DNA from: Setophaga petechia
Taxonomy: Eukaryota; Chordata; Aves; Passeriformes; Parulidae
Assembly: GCA_024362935.1 (NCBI GenBank)
Contig: JANCRA010000003.1
Coordinates: 41,415,291 to 41,479,290, forward strand
Reading direction: 5' to 3'
DNA: 64,000 nt
Part shown: positions 13,351 to 25,668 of the stretch, one piece after another
How the letters are laid out: every line of letters begins with the position of its first letter
Position numbering within the stretch: position 1 is the first letter of the stretch
Notes under the pieces: model-generated
Database searches by the model: none
What the model saw: the letters and a program-made list of their open reading frames with translations, nothing else
What the model was told of the DNA's origin: nothing
Position numbers and translations under genes: made by a program

Positions 13351-16300
13351 ACTTCATCTTCCTCATTAATTTTAATTTTTTTTTCAGTCTTCCTGTTAAA
13401 AATGAATACTTAATGAGTGCTTCTGCTATTTAAAATGCCTCAAATTCCCTCCATAATGATGCCTCTCCATCAAACTGAAAACACATTCTTTGTAAACAAA
13501 AAACAAGACCTTGTGGCATGCAATTTGCATACCTTCTGTGGCATCTTTTAATTTATAGTATTGAAATTTATTTTTAATTTCTTTCTATCTGTTTCATTCT
13601 GGCTGTGCTTCATGAACACATAATGTTGATGGTTAGTTGTCGTTTTTTTTTTTACTTGGCCTCTGTTAAAAAGCTGTTCCTATAAAAGCAGCATTTGTAT
13701 TCTCTCTATTTCAGGAGTTTGAATAAAGTTTTACTTCTTATCAGCCAATTATTCTTCTCTAGCACCTGTGTTTTACCATCATGTTGAGCTATGGAAAGAT
13801 ATTTCAGTAACTGCTTTTGGTATTTTTAAAATCTGTTCCTGTGCTTGGGCAGAAGTTTTAATCCCATTGACATGGGCAGGAATAAGTTAATTAGCCAGTA
13901 AGTTCAGGCCAGATTGATATCAGAACAAGTTTTGTAGTACTCAGCTTTTTATATGAGTACATACAAAAGAAAATTAGTCTCTTTGTAGTGAATTTATTGT
14001 GTCTTTGGATTAACCATGATAGCCAGGAGCTGTGGCATGGAAGCAGAAGGCAAAGTTTGGGAAGAAAATCCGGCATTGTATGGATACCTTTCAATGCAAG
14101 TGGACTTTACAGTGAGTGCAAAGGTGCACTGTCAATTCCCTGTGTATGTTATGTGGCAGAGGCCCATATGGTGGTGGCCAGCTCTGTGCAAGTGTTTAGA
14201 GCAAAAAGAAATCACAGCGTTGCTTCCTTAAATGGGTCATTTGTCCTCAAATCTTCAAGGTCAGCTAATCTTGTGAGACACCAACATATTGCATAGCAAA
14301 GACCTTTTAAATAGGTGGGATTAAAAATTACCTGTCGATTAAATGAATGTCCTCCAAACTTCTGAGTTGCTTTCCTCACAGCCTTTGCCTCACAGCTTGC
14401 AGACTGACACAAATTTTACCTGTCTTAATTTCAAGGAGCCTTAGGAACTAAAACCAGTTTATCTGAAAATCGCTGCTTTGAGCTCTTCAGCTAGATGCTT
14501 TGCAGGGGAAAGAGCAAATTTTCAAATAGTTTTGTTTTCCATTGTAACCATGTCTTTTACTCCATTTTATTATTGTTAACTGTCTTTTCTTGGCTTTATA
14601 ACCTGTTGCTTCTTGACACGAAGGATGTAAACCAAGACCATTAGGGGAGAGAAGAACTGTCCATGTTATAAAAGAAGACATTGTTTGTACATCAACAAAA
14701 CTGTGACAGAAATTGAGAGGCTTCCTAATGGAAGCCAAACAATTATTAATGCAGCAGAGGAGGATGTAATTTCCAATCTGAAGCACTTTAGGGGCCTCCA
14801 TCTACCTTTTGCTGTGTGCTAGCTAGCATCTCATTTCCAGGAGTTATTCTGCCTCTATCAGCACAACTGTAATCTGCACCCAGTGCTGTGCTGGCCTATA
14901 AATCACTGCAGCCAGTTACATGCTCCAAGTTATTGTGCACAGTCTGAATGCACTACCAAGGTCCCTTCCTGCCAGCACTCAGCTTCCAGGAAAGGCAGTT
15001 CTGTTTTCCCTTGCTAAGACTTTAATTTCTGGTTTCCATCTTAATTTCAGACATCTGGAGCCTGGTATAGAGAGCTCTGTACAACCCAATTTCCTCCTTG
15101 CTTGGCAATCAGTGAGATATAAACAATCTACTGCTTTTGTTATAATAAACCCTCTGCAGTGTTTAGTGTAGATAGACCCATGTCTTTAAGTTATGCTGGT
15201 GATAGGGAACTGTAAAATTGGAAATGCCTTTTTAGTATCTTTTGTCTTTCTTGCTGACCTAAATGCAAAGTTCCCTGGAGCACATTCCTCAGCAAATTTG
15301 GTTATTATATTAATTTCAAAGGAATTTAGGAGGAGTTTCTGCTTCCAGGTTCACAATCAAGATGCTAGTTTGTGAACTTACTGAAGCTTCCATAAATCTG
15401 TTTGTCAGCATTACAGTGATGCATTTGGGACTCAGCAATTTTTCAGAAACATGTTATTAGCAAAACCATTCATATTAGCTGCTGGTTTATATTCACTGTT
15501 TCTAGTTTGTGTCCCTTGTTATCTTGGTTATATGCATTACCCCATCCTTAGCTGACTAGGTTCTTTAAGCAGGAGAGAGAGAGGAGGTAAATAAGGAACA
15601 GTGTTTGTCCCTCTTTTCACATAAATAGTGGATATGGACAGAAAATAATGCAATCCCTCCAACAATGAGAAAATATCTTGCCTGATGATCCTTAGAAAGA
15701 CCAGACAGAAAGGGACACAAAGAACAAAGTGATCAGTAGGTTCTGCACAGGCACTGTCTTGCTTCTTTTTAATTGTTTCTCTTATTTTAAATTGATAGCA
15801 GCCAACACTGAGTGAAATAATAACCAAACGTGCAGAAATAGCCTTGTAGTGTGATGGACGAAGGTGGCAATGAGAAGGAAGGGCTGGAAGCTCTCTCTCA
15901 CAACTCATGGACTATGCAGCTTAGAAGGAATGAAGATGTCTTGCTTTTTGGTGCCATTTGCCTTTGGCATGCTGCTTCTCAGCTCTTCTCTTTTTCTCAT
16001 GGATCCATACAGTTTTGGGGTTTTAGGGATATTCTGCCCAAGACAGAGAGGCTGAGTGTAGGAGAACAGAAACATTCTCCAGATTTTTTACCAATATTTT
16101 TAGATCACTAAACAGGAATCAAAACCTGCTCTTCATTGTCCCCAAAAGTGGGACTGGGGGCTCTGGTCTCCTGCAGTGGTTTAGGATGTTAACATCCTCT
16201 TACTGCTCATTACTGTTCCCATCTCAGAGCTGGCAGAATAGAAGGTCTATTAGGCACATTAGCTTTTAAATTAGCACTTTAAATTTATATGGACAGTGAA

Positions 16301-16735
16301 TGGGAGAGGCTGAGGTGCAGGCTCTGGGTTCAGTTGTATTGCTTCTGCTGAAGGACTAAAAGAAGGAATAAAGAGGGTATGTGGATGCAAGGGTAGCTGA
16401 CAGACATGGGGAGGTGAGAGGGAGTTGTTAGTAGCCTAACCTTGTTATGGGTTAGCCCCAATAGTGGCTGGTGTGGGGAAGTTTCAGAGAGGGGGGTTCT
16501 TTGTCGTTTCTGAAGGTTAAAAAATAAATCTGTCCAGAGTCTTGGCTCTGAGGTCTGTGTTTTAATCACTGTTGTTCACAATGGCAAGCAATAACAGTAT
16601 TTCTCTTGTGTCTTGTTTGAAATTTTGTGAGGTTGACTATAGGACTTGTGTAAATATGGAAGCTATCTGGAATAGCTGTTCAAACAGAAGCTTCCTATAG
16701 CACCTCAGAACTGGACATCTCATTCTGGACCAAGA

Positions 16736-16770
16736 TTTTTTTTTATCTTTTTTAAATTTTTTTTTTTTTT
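16736..16770. repeat. T-rich low-complexity tract
   Basis: About 35 bases, almost all T with a few A and C, ending in a run of 14 T. No element could be assigned to it. Confidence 0.8.
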
Positions 16771-17989
16771 GGTCATAGAATGTAATACCCCTTCAATTTT
16801 CTGCTGAACAGGGAAAGTTTTTAGTACACTTCCTGTGCAGAACAATTTGAGAATGCTTATTTTTTCATAAAATTTGCTTTTTTGTGTAAAGAGGGAGCTA
16901 GGCACATAGATGTGAGGAGAATGTGCTTTATCCTGTAAATTCCAGAGGAGAAAGAAAACTGCTTTACAAAACTAAATCCAGCCTCAATAAGAAATCATAG
17001 GCAAATTCAAAGGTACAGAAGTGTAAACTCTACCAATTGCAAGTGAGCGGCCTTTTATGGTAAGTTTGAGAGCCTGATCTCGTCATGTTCCCAGTTCATA
17101 ATAAATGCAACCCTGTGATTGCAGCTGCATCATGTGCCTGAGAGCACAGAAGGCACACTGGGAGGTGCTGATCAGGTGAGGCTAAGTGTTAGGACTGCAG
17201 TTACAATTACAATCCCAAGTAAATCTACTCCTGGTTTTGGGCCAAAAGGGTATTTATCCTAAGGAGAAAATAGGCTGTTTTCTCTAATGTGTTGTGGGGC
17301 TGGGGAATAATGTGGGAGGGAGGAGTTCTTGGAGCAGAGTAGGTTTTGTTTTAGTTTGTGTGCCGCCCTTCCTCCTATTAATTTGACAAACTTTTTTCTG
17401 TGTATTTTAAATAAATGGAGGGCTGTATTTAGCTGAGCTTCTCCCAAAAAGTACAAGTTTCTGAGTACAATCTGTGAAGTTTTCTCTTCCACTATCTCTG
17501 TTGCTAATAAAACCCGTAACTGCAGCATGATGCAGTTTCCACCTCCCTCTCTTTTCTGTGGGAGCTGCTTTTCATGTGAACTGAGGTAACCCATTTGTAG
17601 AGTCCCCATCAGAGTCTAAACCTGTTTCCCCATTGAGGCTTTTTGGTTTTGGGGGGCTGTGGAAGGCACACCTTTAGCAAGCCCCATGCATCTGCCTGTC
17701 CAATGCTCTGACACATGCTTAAGTGCTGTTCTTACCAAAGCTGATCACTTCCAGGCTCTCTCTCTCAGCAAGAGCAGCTGTTGGTTTCCTAAAGGAGAAT
17801 TCCCACACCTGCATCAGCTCCATCTCCACCACACTGCCTCTTGCTCTTTTCCTCCCCTTCCAGCAACTCTTCTAGCTGGAAGCCAAAGCCAGAGATTCCT
17901 GTGGCCTGTAGGTTCTGTGTGCCACAGGACAGCTCCGAGGGATCCTCGTGGTCCAGCGGCTGAGGGAAATGTCCGCAGGCCTGGCAGCA

Positions 17990-18085
17990 CCAGGGATGGC
18001 TGAGCAGCTGACTGCTGGCCTTGGGCAAGACACTTGACCTCAGCATGCCTCAGTTAACCCAGCTGGAAAATTGGGTAAAAAGCAG
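17990..18085 (+). mobile_element. MIR-like (CORE-SINE) fragment
   Basis: GGCCTTGGGCAAGACACTTG, then CATGCCTCAGTTAACCC and a later AAAATTGGGTAAAA, follow the order of the central MIR consensus. The motifs seen are GACCTTGGGCAAGTCACTT, TGCCTCAGTTTCC and a degenerate AAAATGGG. It is an ancient tRNA-derived SINE shared across amniotes. Boundaries are approximate, and the call rests on remembered consensus rather than an alignment program. Confidence 0.65.
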
Positions 18086-20199
18086 AAACCTTAATGCTGT
18101 CTCTGAGCAGAGTTCTCCTGGGGAAAGATATAAATGGCAGGAAGGTGGGTGTTTACTGCTTTAGGCTTATGAATTATGTGAAGTATTTGGATGACTGGAA
18201 GTGCCAACTGGTGTAAATAGCTAGTGCCCAGGTGCACGTAGAGAATGGTGACAGGAAACGATGGCCCTGCTCCCTCAGGAGAAGCACACTCCGATTTTGA
18301 CTCAGGCCAGGAACAGGCCATGTTTGGTGGGAGGCAGTGACCAGCTGTGACTGCAGTTTACTGAATAGCTGCTGAGCTCAAAATGCTTTTCCTGGTGTAT
18401 TCGTTAAAGATCTGGAATTCTCTATCTGAGGCATCCCAGATCTGGCTGAAATATTGGGAGACTAGGATATGAATGAGAAATATAATGGACAGAATTCAGT
18501 AGTAAATTCTCTGTGATTTACCTGTAACTGTGAAGTAAAAACAGGAAGCAAGGAAAGAAGGGGAAGGGATTAGATACTACAACTGTAGATGTGGAAAAGC
18601 AAATATCAGGAAGAAAAGCAAATTAAGAGGAAGTTCCAGACCCAATGGTTGCTATTTCCTTTGAAATATTCTGGCAGATTTGGTTAGTTTGTGGTTTAGC
18701 AAAAGCTAAGGACATTGTAGTCTGGACATTCACAAACTGGCTTCAAAGAGCTTCTCCTATGGCCTTGAATCAGGCTCTGGGTCAGGAACCTCTCTCTAAG
18801 TTCAGTCTGTAACTCCAGGCTGTCATTTACCTGCCATGGTCCTTCCCACTCCTTCCCTCCAGCCTGCCATGGTCCTTCCCACTCCTCTCATTGAGGTCCT
18901 GAATCTCCCAACAACTCACACCATGCAAATTTTTCTACTAAACGAAGATTAGGGCTCTTTACATCTTGAAAATAGCTTGGCAGATGTATCTTAACCTGTC
19001 AGGAAGAATAATAGGTAAGAACAGACCTGTCATGTTTGAACAGTTCCTCTCTCCACCCACGGTTTCCTCCACTTTCTTTGAACCTCATGACCGACTCGAA
19101 TGTGCCATTTGTTTCTACAGCAGGGAGGCGTGATACCTGGTCCCGAGAGAGAAAGTTGCACAGCGTGGAATTCAGGCATAAACAAAATTATTTAAATGGC
19201 AGTAAAAATTCATCCCCCACCTCCCAGGTTCCCCAATGCAGCCTGAGTGGCATTTTTCCCAGTTGCAATCCAGAGGGATTCATATTAAGAGCAAATGTGA
19301 ATGTGCTCTAAAGCAACATTAATCATTGGCCAAGGTCAGCAGGACAGAGTCTGCAGTAGTGAAATATGTTTAGTATGTGTCTTCCTTGTCATCTTTTTTT
19401 GCCTGCCCAATTTGGTTCACCTGCATGTGTTCACCAGCTTGTGCCACCCCCACTGTCCTTCCCTCCTCATGACATTGCTGAATTTGGAGGCAGGCACTTT
19501 GTCTTGGTGGCTGGCTGCCAGTTCATCTAACCCAGGGCTGATGCATTTGACTTCAGGCTGTGCTGTCACTTGCCCCTGAGCTGTGCACCTGTCTGAGGTG
19601 TTATGCCCATCCTGTTTGGACTCACACCCACTCCTTTGCCAAGGTTTCTTGAAGACTGTCTGCTATGGATAAAGCAAGAGCTGGCCAATGGTAGGAAGAG
19701 CTCGCATAGAGGGAAAAGAAGGAAGAAGAGCAAGGAATGGTTATAAATTACTAACAGTCACCACTGTGTGCCATCTGCAGAAATCCCCATGATAATAAAG
19801 ACACTGGGGATATTGCTTGTAAGCAGTGCTGTTAACACCTTCTGCAAAGGAAAAGCTTTGTGAACACCCACTGATCCCAGAGAAGGCACCTACTGGAAGC
19901 CAAGTTTTCAGCAGGCATTAATAATCCCATAGAACAATATGTGCCAGTTAGAAATAGCTGAGCTATTTATCTCCAGAGCTCTCCTTGGGCAGCTGCAGAG
20001 GGGCAGGCTTTCTGTATTTCTGACTGACATTTTACTAATCTAGTATCTTTTTCTGCCTCAAACATATTAACAGTATTAGACAGGGTAGAAATAGTCTTGG
20101 AAATTATTATTTGTTATTTTGCATAGACTTGGCTGAAGTGTGAATGGGATATTGTACAAACAGATAAAAATAGGAAATCCTCACTCTAAAACTTAATCA
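18086..20199. other. Intronic/non-coding DNA, no gene recognised
   Basis: There is no exon or element beyond the 24-bp duplicated block near 18830-18886. Short open frames on both strands have no recognisable product. Confidence 0.55.
18830..18886. repeat. Tandem duplication, 24-bp perfect arms
   Basis: CCTGCCATGGTCCTTCCCAC plus TCCT occurs at 18830-18853 and perfectly again at 18863-18886 (33-bp period, 9-bp pyrimidine-rich spacer). The identity suggests a recent slippage duplication. Confidence 0.9.
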
Positions 20200-20209
20200 T
20201 CTCAATAGT

Positions 20210-20290
20210 CAGTGAAAGGATAGGTCAAGGGAAGTGATGTACCTGGCATCACATGAAAGCTAGATGACAGAGGTGCAGGAATGCACCAGG
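20210..20290 (-). mobile_element. Possible MIR-like fragment, antisense
   Basis: GTCAAGGGAAGTGATGTACC, CATCACATGAAAGCTAGA and GACAGAGGTGCAGGAATGCA follow the order of the reverse complement of the MIR core (AAGTGACTTGCC, GGTCACACAGCTAGT, GGCAGAGCCGGGATTCGAA). Divergence is high; the call is tentative. Confidence 0.45.
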
Positions 20291-23200
20291 TCTTGCCCCT
20301 GGTGTAATACCTTTCCCTTGTACCACCCTGAGTGCTTGTTTTCACTAAAGAGTTTCACAGTCTTTGCAAGACATTGTGAATGAATCTCCACCAGAAACCC
20401 ATGAAAAATTTGTGAATGAAACTATATCACAGTCCTGCAAATTAAGCATTATCATTTCCAGTTTGTAGGGGGCCATTATGTGCCTAACCCAAAGGTGAAG
20501 AGCAAGCAAAACCCCAAGGCTTCCACATCAGATCTTTTTAAGGTATTGCTTAAGGTATTATTAGGTGATGCCAGATGTCATTCCCCTTTTTCATGTGAAA
20601 GAAATCAGTCAGCAATAGGCTGCCATTATTCACATTTAATGCATTCTTCCTTGCATGGATAATTACCTTATCACAAGATATTACATGGCCTAGTGACTAG
20701 GAGACCTAGGTGTGGTGTGGCCAGTGTATGTCAAATAAAATTTTATCCATCCACTGAAACCTTCCCTAAGATTGAAACTGATTTTGCTTTTCCTCACCTT
20801 CCCTCTTGTTTCTGCCCCAGAAACCCCAAACTCTTGTGGTTTGAAGCTGCACAGAAGGGTCCAAAAGCTTTTGGGGCATTTTGGCTGATGAAATGTCATA
20901 GAGCCCTGAATCTGAGCTTGTCAGGTCAGCTTGGCCTTGGTGTCTGCTGTTAGTGGATGAAGGTAAACCACCAGCTGTCACTGAGGGACATGCAGGGATG
21001 ACTCCTGCTTGGGGACAAAAGGGAAAAGAGAGCATTCCTCATAACTAAATGGTGGCCAAGCTTTCCCAAATAATGCAGCTAGCAGGTGGAAGAGAGCAGG
21101 GTTGGTGTCACCATTTGCATCAGTGAATGTTTATCCAAATGGACTGACTTTCCAGGGAAAATGCATGCTATATAAAACACCTGACATCTGCTGAGTTCCA
21201 GGTGCCTGCCAAATTCTGCTGTGTCCCAGGTGTGCTTATTCCCTATGAAGTTTGCTGCTGCCAGCACAGTGACAGCATGTCAGAAGGGAAGGTAGTGATG
21301 ATCAGTCCCCCCGATAGCTGTTTTGGCTGAGTCAAATTGTGTTGCCATGCTCTCAATCCCCTGCTTATCACAGGATGCAGCTGTGTGCTACTGGAACCAG
21401 CTCTAATTGTGCTTGTGGCTGTCTCCTGGAGGATTTTAATAAGCTCTGCAGAGTATGTAGGAATTAGACAGTGTCTCTTTAAGCAATTTGTAAACCCCTG
21501 GGAGCACTGTTGGTTTTTCTTGCAGAAGCCAGCAGAACCAACCTGCATAGTGGTTCATGCAGGTAGTAGGGCTTTGCTTGTTTAGCAGAGACTTGAATTT
21601 TGAATGGAACAGTGGCCATATGACTTCTTCATATTCCTGACATTGTATGAAGAACAAATACACCATCCCCTGGTGAGGAATCCAGTCTGAAGAGATCTGT
21701 CTGTGCAGCAGAGATGTGCAGTTCCTCGAATGCGCTGCTGCTGTTCAGCCGGTGGTCGCCCTTGATGCTGGCACCGAGGGCACCTCCTGCTGCAGCCCTC
21801 TGGGGGCTCAGCAGAGAACTGACCTTTGTCAAATGGAGCACCCCATTAAGAACTCTTCTCATTTATCTCAATTAAAGGAAAAGAGCAAGTTTTTGTATCA
21901 TAAAGGACAGGTTTATTCCTAAAAGCAAACACAAGCAGCAAGTAGTAAAAATAACTAATTCTTTATTGCCGAGCATCTGAAGTTATAAATATTTACCAGT
22001 TTAATTCAATGGTATAAATATGAACTCATCAGTGACCTTTCTCGACCAGGCCACTTCCTCCATCATGGCATGACATTTACCTGTTACCTGTCCATCTGTT
22101 TAGTCCTTTTGTAATCTGCCAGTGATTACAGATTCTTCTTTTTTTATTTTTTTTTCCAATGCTTACTTCTCTAGAAAAGCATTAGTGAAGACAGCTAGCA
22201 CATTATCATTTAGGAATTTCTTATTAATGAATAGGAAAATATTTCTTTGTCTTTACAGAGAAAAAAAGAAAGACAAACATATACAGTCATTTATTGTGTC
22301 GTTTCACTGAACAAAACAGAAAACACTGCTGCTTTTAGTGAGTGGAATTCTTGAACAGAGATAATTCCTGGGGGGAAAAATAGATTGAAAATGGTACTGC
22401 AAGGTAGCCTTCATTTCTTTTCCCAAATACTCTGAAATCTGAATCTTTGTCCTGGCTACCGTTGACCATAGGCCTATCAAGAGAACATTGATTTTAAAAA
22501 GTGAGAGATCTGCCAGAATGACTGGGAAGTAATTATGTGATTGTTTTAGAGGGGGGTAAAATGAACAAGAAGGACATAGTGGAACTTCAGAATAGTGGGA
22601 AGCCTAAAGTGTGTAGGTTCAAGAGTCAGAGAGCCTTTGGACAGACATTCCAGGTCAAGTGATCCTCACTGATTGCCAGAAGGTGAGAGGGGCAGGTGCA
22701 CAGCTAAGGAAGCACACTCCTTAGTTGCTCTGTTTGTTAGTGTGTTTCCATAAGTAATAGCTGCCAGTATCTGATGGGAAACCTCTGGACTAGCCAGAGC
22801 CGTGTTCTAAGCTCCATTCCTAGCTGCCTTCCCAGTCTCAGTACGGCTGGAAGTATCTGGTTTGTACTTACAGGTATCAGAACAAAGGCATGATGTTAAG
22901 TGGTGTCTTAACAGAATATGAACAATGAAATAATAAATGTAAAACAAAAAAAATCTTGTTTTTTCCAGCACAAAGAATTGCATTATAAGACCAAACTCAT
23001 CTGAGTGAATAAATCCTTCTTTTAGTATAACATTTGCAAATATGGGGCCAACTTCACACATCCAGGCTACACATGGCTTTTTTTGGCCATGACTTGAGTC
23101 CTGTTGTGCCTGTTTAGAGGTCTCAGAGGGATGGCCTGGGATATCCCTGTGAGCCAAGTAGCTCCAGCTGTGAGGGTGGAGAAGGAGCCATGCATCAAGG

Positions 23201-25650
23201 AAGATGAATTTCTCTGTTTTTTCCTGGCTTGGTAGAAAAATACAGACCCTCACCTGGAGCAGACCAAGTATTAGGTGCACATTCTCTTCACCATCAGGAA
23301 AATGCCCTTTGGAGCATTTAAAGAACTCCTTTGTTTCATAAAATGTGTTTGGCATTTTGTTGAATGGAAAATGAATTTATTGCAGATTAGCTTTCATTTG
23401 TAGCTTTTTTTTTTAAGCTGTCAGTGTATGGGAGCTGGACTTTGTGTCTAAGCCCCATTCTCTGTGAGAGCTCATTGGAAAAACTGAAGATGTGATTTCC
23501 CAGATGTGTTGTCATTATGAGTGTTTGGGAATTGTATCCTCTTCCTCCATTGCAGCTCTGCCTGGGCATTTTGGTTTTGCCTTAGTTTCCCAACCCAGGA
23601 TACCTACAGGGAGCCACAGATTTAGTTGATGTCATCCTTCCCATCACCTCTACTGATCTCCCTTTTCCCATTGCACTGTCTGATCAACTCATTATTGCTT
23701 GGACTGCTGTATCTCTGGTGATGAGGCTGAACTCCCTGTGTGCCTGGACACAGACTCGCACAGCTAATGTTGCTTCAGGCTGGGGCTGCACTGAGAGCTG
23801 TACCTGCAGAAGGCAGAATGCAAACACATGAGGGTGGTAGATTACCAAAGCCTTTCTCCTGCTTTCCATATTTTCCAGGTTTTTTCCTGTCATTTGCATT
23901 GGGCAAACCCCAGAACAAACAAGTTGGCAATCAGTTATAGAGAGAATTATTTTGATTCTCACCCAATGATGATGTGCAGTGTTTGAAGAGCAGAGAAGGT
24001 GGCTCTGTGAAGGGAAAAGGAAGGTCTCAGTTCCCATCTCACAGTGCTCAGCTGATGGATGCCCCAGCTGCACATGCGCTCCCTGGCTCTCTCTCGCTGT
24101 TAAGTTGTTACACTATTAGCCCTGTTCAGAAGAGCAGGAGCATTTAGGATTGGGCAAAGATGCCTCTAGGATGAGTGTTTATTTGCACACAAAACAGGAG
24201 GCATACGCAGACTGAAAAGTGAGGGAATGGGAATTGGGTCAGACAGAGGCTTCCAAAAAGCTCAGCTTATTTGGAGAGTGGAAGAAGCAGCCAGAATAAC
24301 AAACCATAGGACAGTGAAATTGATTCTCTGTTCCCTCTTCATCATACCCTCCTCCGGGTAAACCTGTTTTGGTTGATAGTGAATATTTCATGCAGTGCTG
24401 AGCGTTTTCCGAACTGTGGTGTCCTAGTTTTTCCACCTCCAGCCCCAAAGGAATGTTTTTACATCATGGAGCTTTATTTTTGGGAAGGGGAGGAGGGAGC
24501 GGAGGCTGCAGGCTTGCGAAGAGACGGCAACAAAGGGTGTTTCAGAGAACAGCTTGGCTCTGATGTCTTGGCTAAGAATCTCACCTCTGCTCCTTCACTC
24601 CCTCCAGAAAACTCCATGAAAAGGGTCACGTCCCAAGGGACTGGAGTACAGTTCCAATCAGAATAAACAAACCCTAAAAATGGCACCTTGGGTCTTCTCT
24701 CAGCAGACTGATGTGGTAGTTCTGTGTTAGCTGACAACAACGAGCTGTTATCACTGTCAGTGCCACAGGTCCATAGAGCTACCAAGAAGAAGAGCTGTGT
24801 CTGTTCTGTCTCATGCAGCAGCACCCAGAGGACTGTCTCTCTGCTGCTATGCACTGACAGCCTCTTCAGGAAAGGGCAGGCACTAAGTCTCATCCCTATT
24901 TACTACCCCTTCACCTCCCCTCCGCATAGAAAGACCAGCCAAGAGTTTGCAGGTGTGGCAGTGCGAGTCCAAGAGCCTCACAGACTCTGATCCAGTGCTC
25001 TCTGAAAACACCACAGAAGAATAAACTTCTCCATTGATCTGCCAAACAGTTCAAAGTCTTTCATTAGACACCTTCCCAGAAAACTCCAAAGGAGGCTGGT
25101 ATTCCAGATCCTGCTGTGCATTTGTGTTTCACAAGTGCATCTTCCTTTTAGGATAGACAGAACAGCTCTGAAGCCTGGAAAAGTCCCAGAGCCTCAATAT
25201 GCTTGCTCATATTAGCCTCCTAAAAGCACACTCTACCTGACCAGCTGAATTAGTATCTACTGTAACTGAGATAGCAGCACAGCAATTCAGAATCTGAGTC
25301 ACCCCTATGACAGACTGCAAAGCCCAGAACTTGCACCATTTCCTGGATAGCTTGGTTTCTCCTGCCTAGTCACGCTTGCCCTCTATGCTCACTGCCCATT
25401 ATTAAGGGGGACACAGTGGCAGAGCTTGTTCCTCAGATCACTGAGCTGCAGCTCTGGATCCTCTGGTGCCCCAACATTAGTCCCCAATGTTGAGCATTGC
25501 TGTGTGCCTTGTTAGTCTGCAGAGCAAGCTGTGTTCACACACCTTGAAGGACATGGGGCAGGAGCAAAGCATGGAACTGCTTACTTAATGCTTTAGATTT
25601 GCAAGGCTTTAGTGGGTGGGAAAAAGGCCCAAGGAAGGTGACAGTACACC

Positions 25651-25668
25651 TTTCTTTCTTTCTTTCTT
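25651..25668. repeat. (TTTC)n microsatellite
   Basis: Four and a half copies of TTTC, uninterrupted. A short simple repeat, potentially polymorphic. Confidence 0.9.

Larger units (their letters stand above)
5741..17989. other. Intronic/non-coding DNA, no gene recognised
   Basis: About 12 kb with no supported exon. It contains an AT-rich inverted-repeat-like stretch near 6856-6893, a direct 15-bp duplication near 12875-12909, a poly-A run at 11520-11539, a poly-C run at 13340-13350 and a T-rich tract at 16736-16770. A reading frame of 162 codons at 9745-10233 (+) resembles no protein I know and lacks composition typical of a coding exon. Confidence 0.6.

Noticed and set aside
20941..20962. 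GTGGATGAAG|GTAAAC considered as the donor of the missing preceding kinase exon
   Set aside because: The upstream translation does not encode the expected VAIKIVN-type sequence in any frame.
22807..23355. Longest open frame in the window, 182 codons on the minus strand
   Set aside because: No recognisable domain, no splice context, and low-complexity aromatic stretches; a frame of this length is within reach of chance over 64 kb in six frames.
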